Assembly: GCA_037355855.1 (NCBI GenBank)
Contig: CM074762.1
Span: forward strand, 2,356,001 to 2,420,000
Direction: 5' to 3'
Origin: Pseudo-nitzschia pungens
Lineage: Eukaryota; Bacillariophyta; Bacillariophyceae; Bacillariales; Bacillariaceae
Length of the DNA: 64,000 nucleotides
The notes beneath the pieces were generated by a model. That model worked only from the letters and a program-made list of their open reading frames with translations, was not told the origin of the DNA and did not search any database. The translations under genes were made by a program, and so were the position numbers. Position 1 is the first letter of the stretch. The number at the start of each line of letters is the position of its first letter. Positions 63,177-64,000 of the stretch are shown here, piece after piece.

Positions 63177-64000
63177 TCAATCCATGTCCGATCTTTTAAC
63201 GAAACGACCCTTGATTCGAGGGCGACTGTCGGCCAATTTTTTCCTGCAATCATATTTGATACGTTTCCTCCAGATCCTCATTTTACGTTTTGCATGAAAC
63301 CTAGCGATACGTGCCCTTCGAGCCTCAGGAAGGTAAATTCCGATCCTACCATCTTTGTTTAGTAGTTCCATTTGAAATGTCGGTGGGCTCTGTGCATTGG
63401 ACGTAGTTCCGGCACTAAGCGAGCTAGGCAAAGTCGCCATTTGCGCAGAGGTACTCAACGTGTTTCTGCTTGAGGAAGCTACACGAGATGCACTTGTAAC
63501 ATTGGTAGGTATGGAGCGTGATTGATTCACGGCTGTAGCTGCGGCTGTACTGCGGACTGGGTGCGAAATGCGATTCTGACTTGCAACAATTGGACTGGCA
63601 TGGTTGAGCGATGATCCTGCTGGGAGCATAAGCGGTAATGGATTACTTGATTGAGAAGTCGAGTATGTGCCAGTAATGCCGCCGCCACTTGGAGCAGGTG
63701 TGCGTCTTTGGGTAGCTGGATGTGACAATAGTTGCTGTGGAGGTGCAGCTTGCACCAGATCCTTCAACCTTGCCTTTTCCAGTGCATTCTTTTCGTGTAT
63801 GCCACCATCTTGAAAACTGGCCGGATCAAAAATAATAGAATCCCCTCTCGGGCGGCTCGACGGTGCTTCCACGGCTACAGGGCCTAACGAGGGTGCCTGA
63901 AGCAGAGAAGCATTAGATGCTGGGTTGGGCAAAAGGTCATCTCCGCCGGCGAAATTGAACACTTCGAAGGAAAATGCGCGATCTCTACCTTGAAAGATAG
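63177..64000 (-). CDS. CCT-domain protein, 5' end cut by window edge
   Basis: The frame is open from base 64000 to the stop at 63177, so the N-terminus is missing (274 codons seen). The only start-like codon near the edge is a GTG at 63962, and the frame continues upstream of it (FQGRDRAFSFEVFNFAGGDD). The body is Ser/Ala/Pro-rich. The last ~45 residues form a CCT motif: ARRARIARFHAKRKMRIWRK RIKYDCRKKLADSRPRIKGR FVKR. This is the DNA-binding and nuclear-localisation motif of CONSTANS, TOC1 and pseudo-response regulators. No B-box or receiver domain is visible in this part. It is a likely nuclear regulator, possibly light or clock related, by inference only. Confidence 0.85.
   Translation of the reverse strand, partial: IFQGRDRAFSFEVFNFAGGDDLLPNPASNASLLQAPSLGPVAVEAPSSRPRGDSIIFDPASFQDGGIHEKNALEKARLKDLVQAAPPQQLLSHPATQRRTPAPSGGGITGTYSTSQSSNPLPLMLPAGSSLNHASPIVASQNRISHPVRSTAAATAVNQSRSIPTNVTSASRVASSSRNTLSTSAQMATLPSSLSAGTTSNAQSPPTFQMELLNKDGRIGIYLPEARRARIARFHAKRKMRIWRKRIKYDCRKKLADSRPRIKGRFVKRSDMD

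Overview
This is a protist nuclear genome fragment. It most likely comes from a diatom or a close stramenopile alga. The grounds are compact genes with short GT-AG introns (about 85-300 bp), plastid targeting leaders with a Phe at the predicted cleavage point (…A|F…), a fibrillin, a thylakoid-lumen FKBP, a plastid-type UPF0301/AlgH protein, PT-rich cell-surface proteins, a stand-alone CCT-domain protein and a helicase-associated-domain protein. Species cannot be fixed from sequence alone. No virus, plasmid, CRISPR or bacterial operon is present.

Layout. 1-4.4 kb: GC-rich. It holds a truncated chalcone-isomerase-like gene (-), a small three-exon membrane-protein gene (+) that I assembled from splice sites, and a TAM41-type mitochondrial CDP-diacylglycerol synthase (-). 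5-16 kb: two unrelated class-3 lipases (5.1 kb +, 14.2 kb -), a helicase-associated-domain protein and a nine-exon PPR protein. 16-22.7 kb: a sulfotransferase flanked by repeat-rich DNA, with a truncated and a complete copy of a terminal-inverted-repeat element, a 70-bp tandem repeat and a 143-bp satellite. 22.7-36 kb: a membrane/coiled-coil protein, a CS-domain protein, a PP2C phosphatase with very large insertions, TFIIF alpha and an unknown basic protein. 36-49 kb: plastid proteins (UPF0301, FKBP, fibrillin) interleaved with two GH99 endomannosidase-like paralogues. 49-57 kb: a WDR5-like protein, a selenocysteine tRNA, ribosomal protein eL8, a second complete copy of the inverted-repeat element and a six-exon saccharopine-dehydrogenase-like oxidoreductase. 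57-64 kb: a PT-rich surface protein, a small membrane protein, a four-exon mitochondrial PEP carboxykinase and a partial CCT-domain protein.

The genes are independent housekeeping, organelle and surface functions, not a cluster. Three things stand out. The first is a structurally perfect tRNA-Sec at 51241-51327 (-). The second is a mobile-element-like family with about 25-bp terminal inverted repeats (copies at 20.4 and 52.7 kb, a remnant at 16.4 kb). The third is that nearly every intergenic region is saturated with short words built from GTAAGGTTAC/GTAACCTTAC, TACCGGTA and TACGTA, which are almost absent from exons.

Starts were chosen at ATG. Several longer reading frames begin only at TTG or GTG and were trimmed. 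Exon joins were made by eye from GT/AG sites, phase and domain continuity, and need transcript confirmation.
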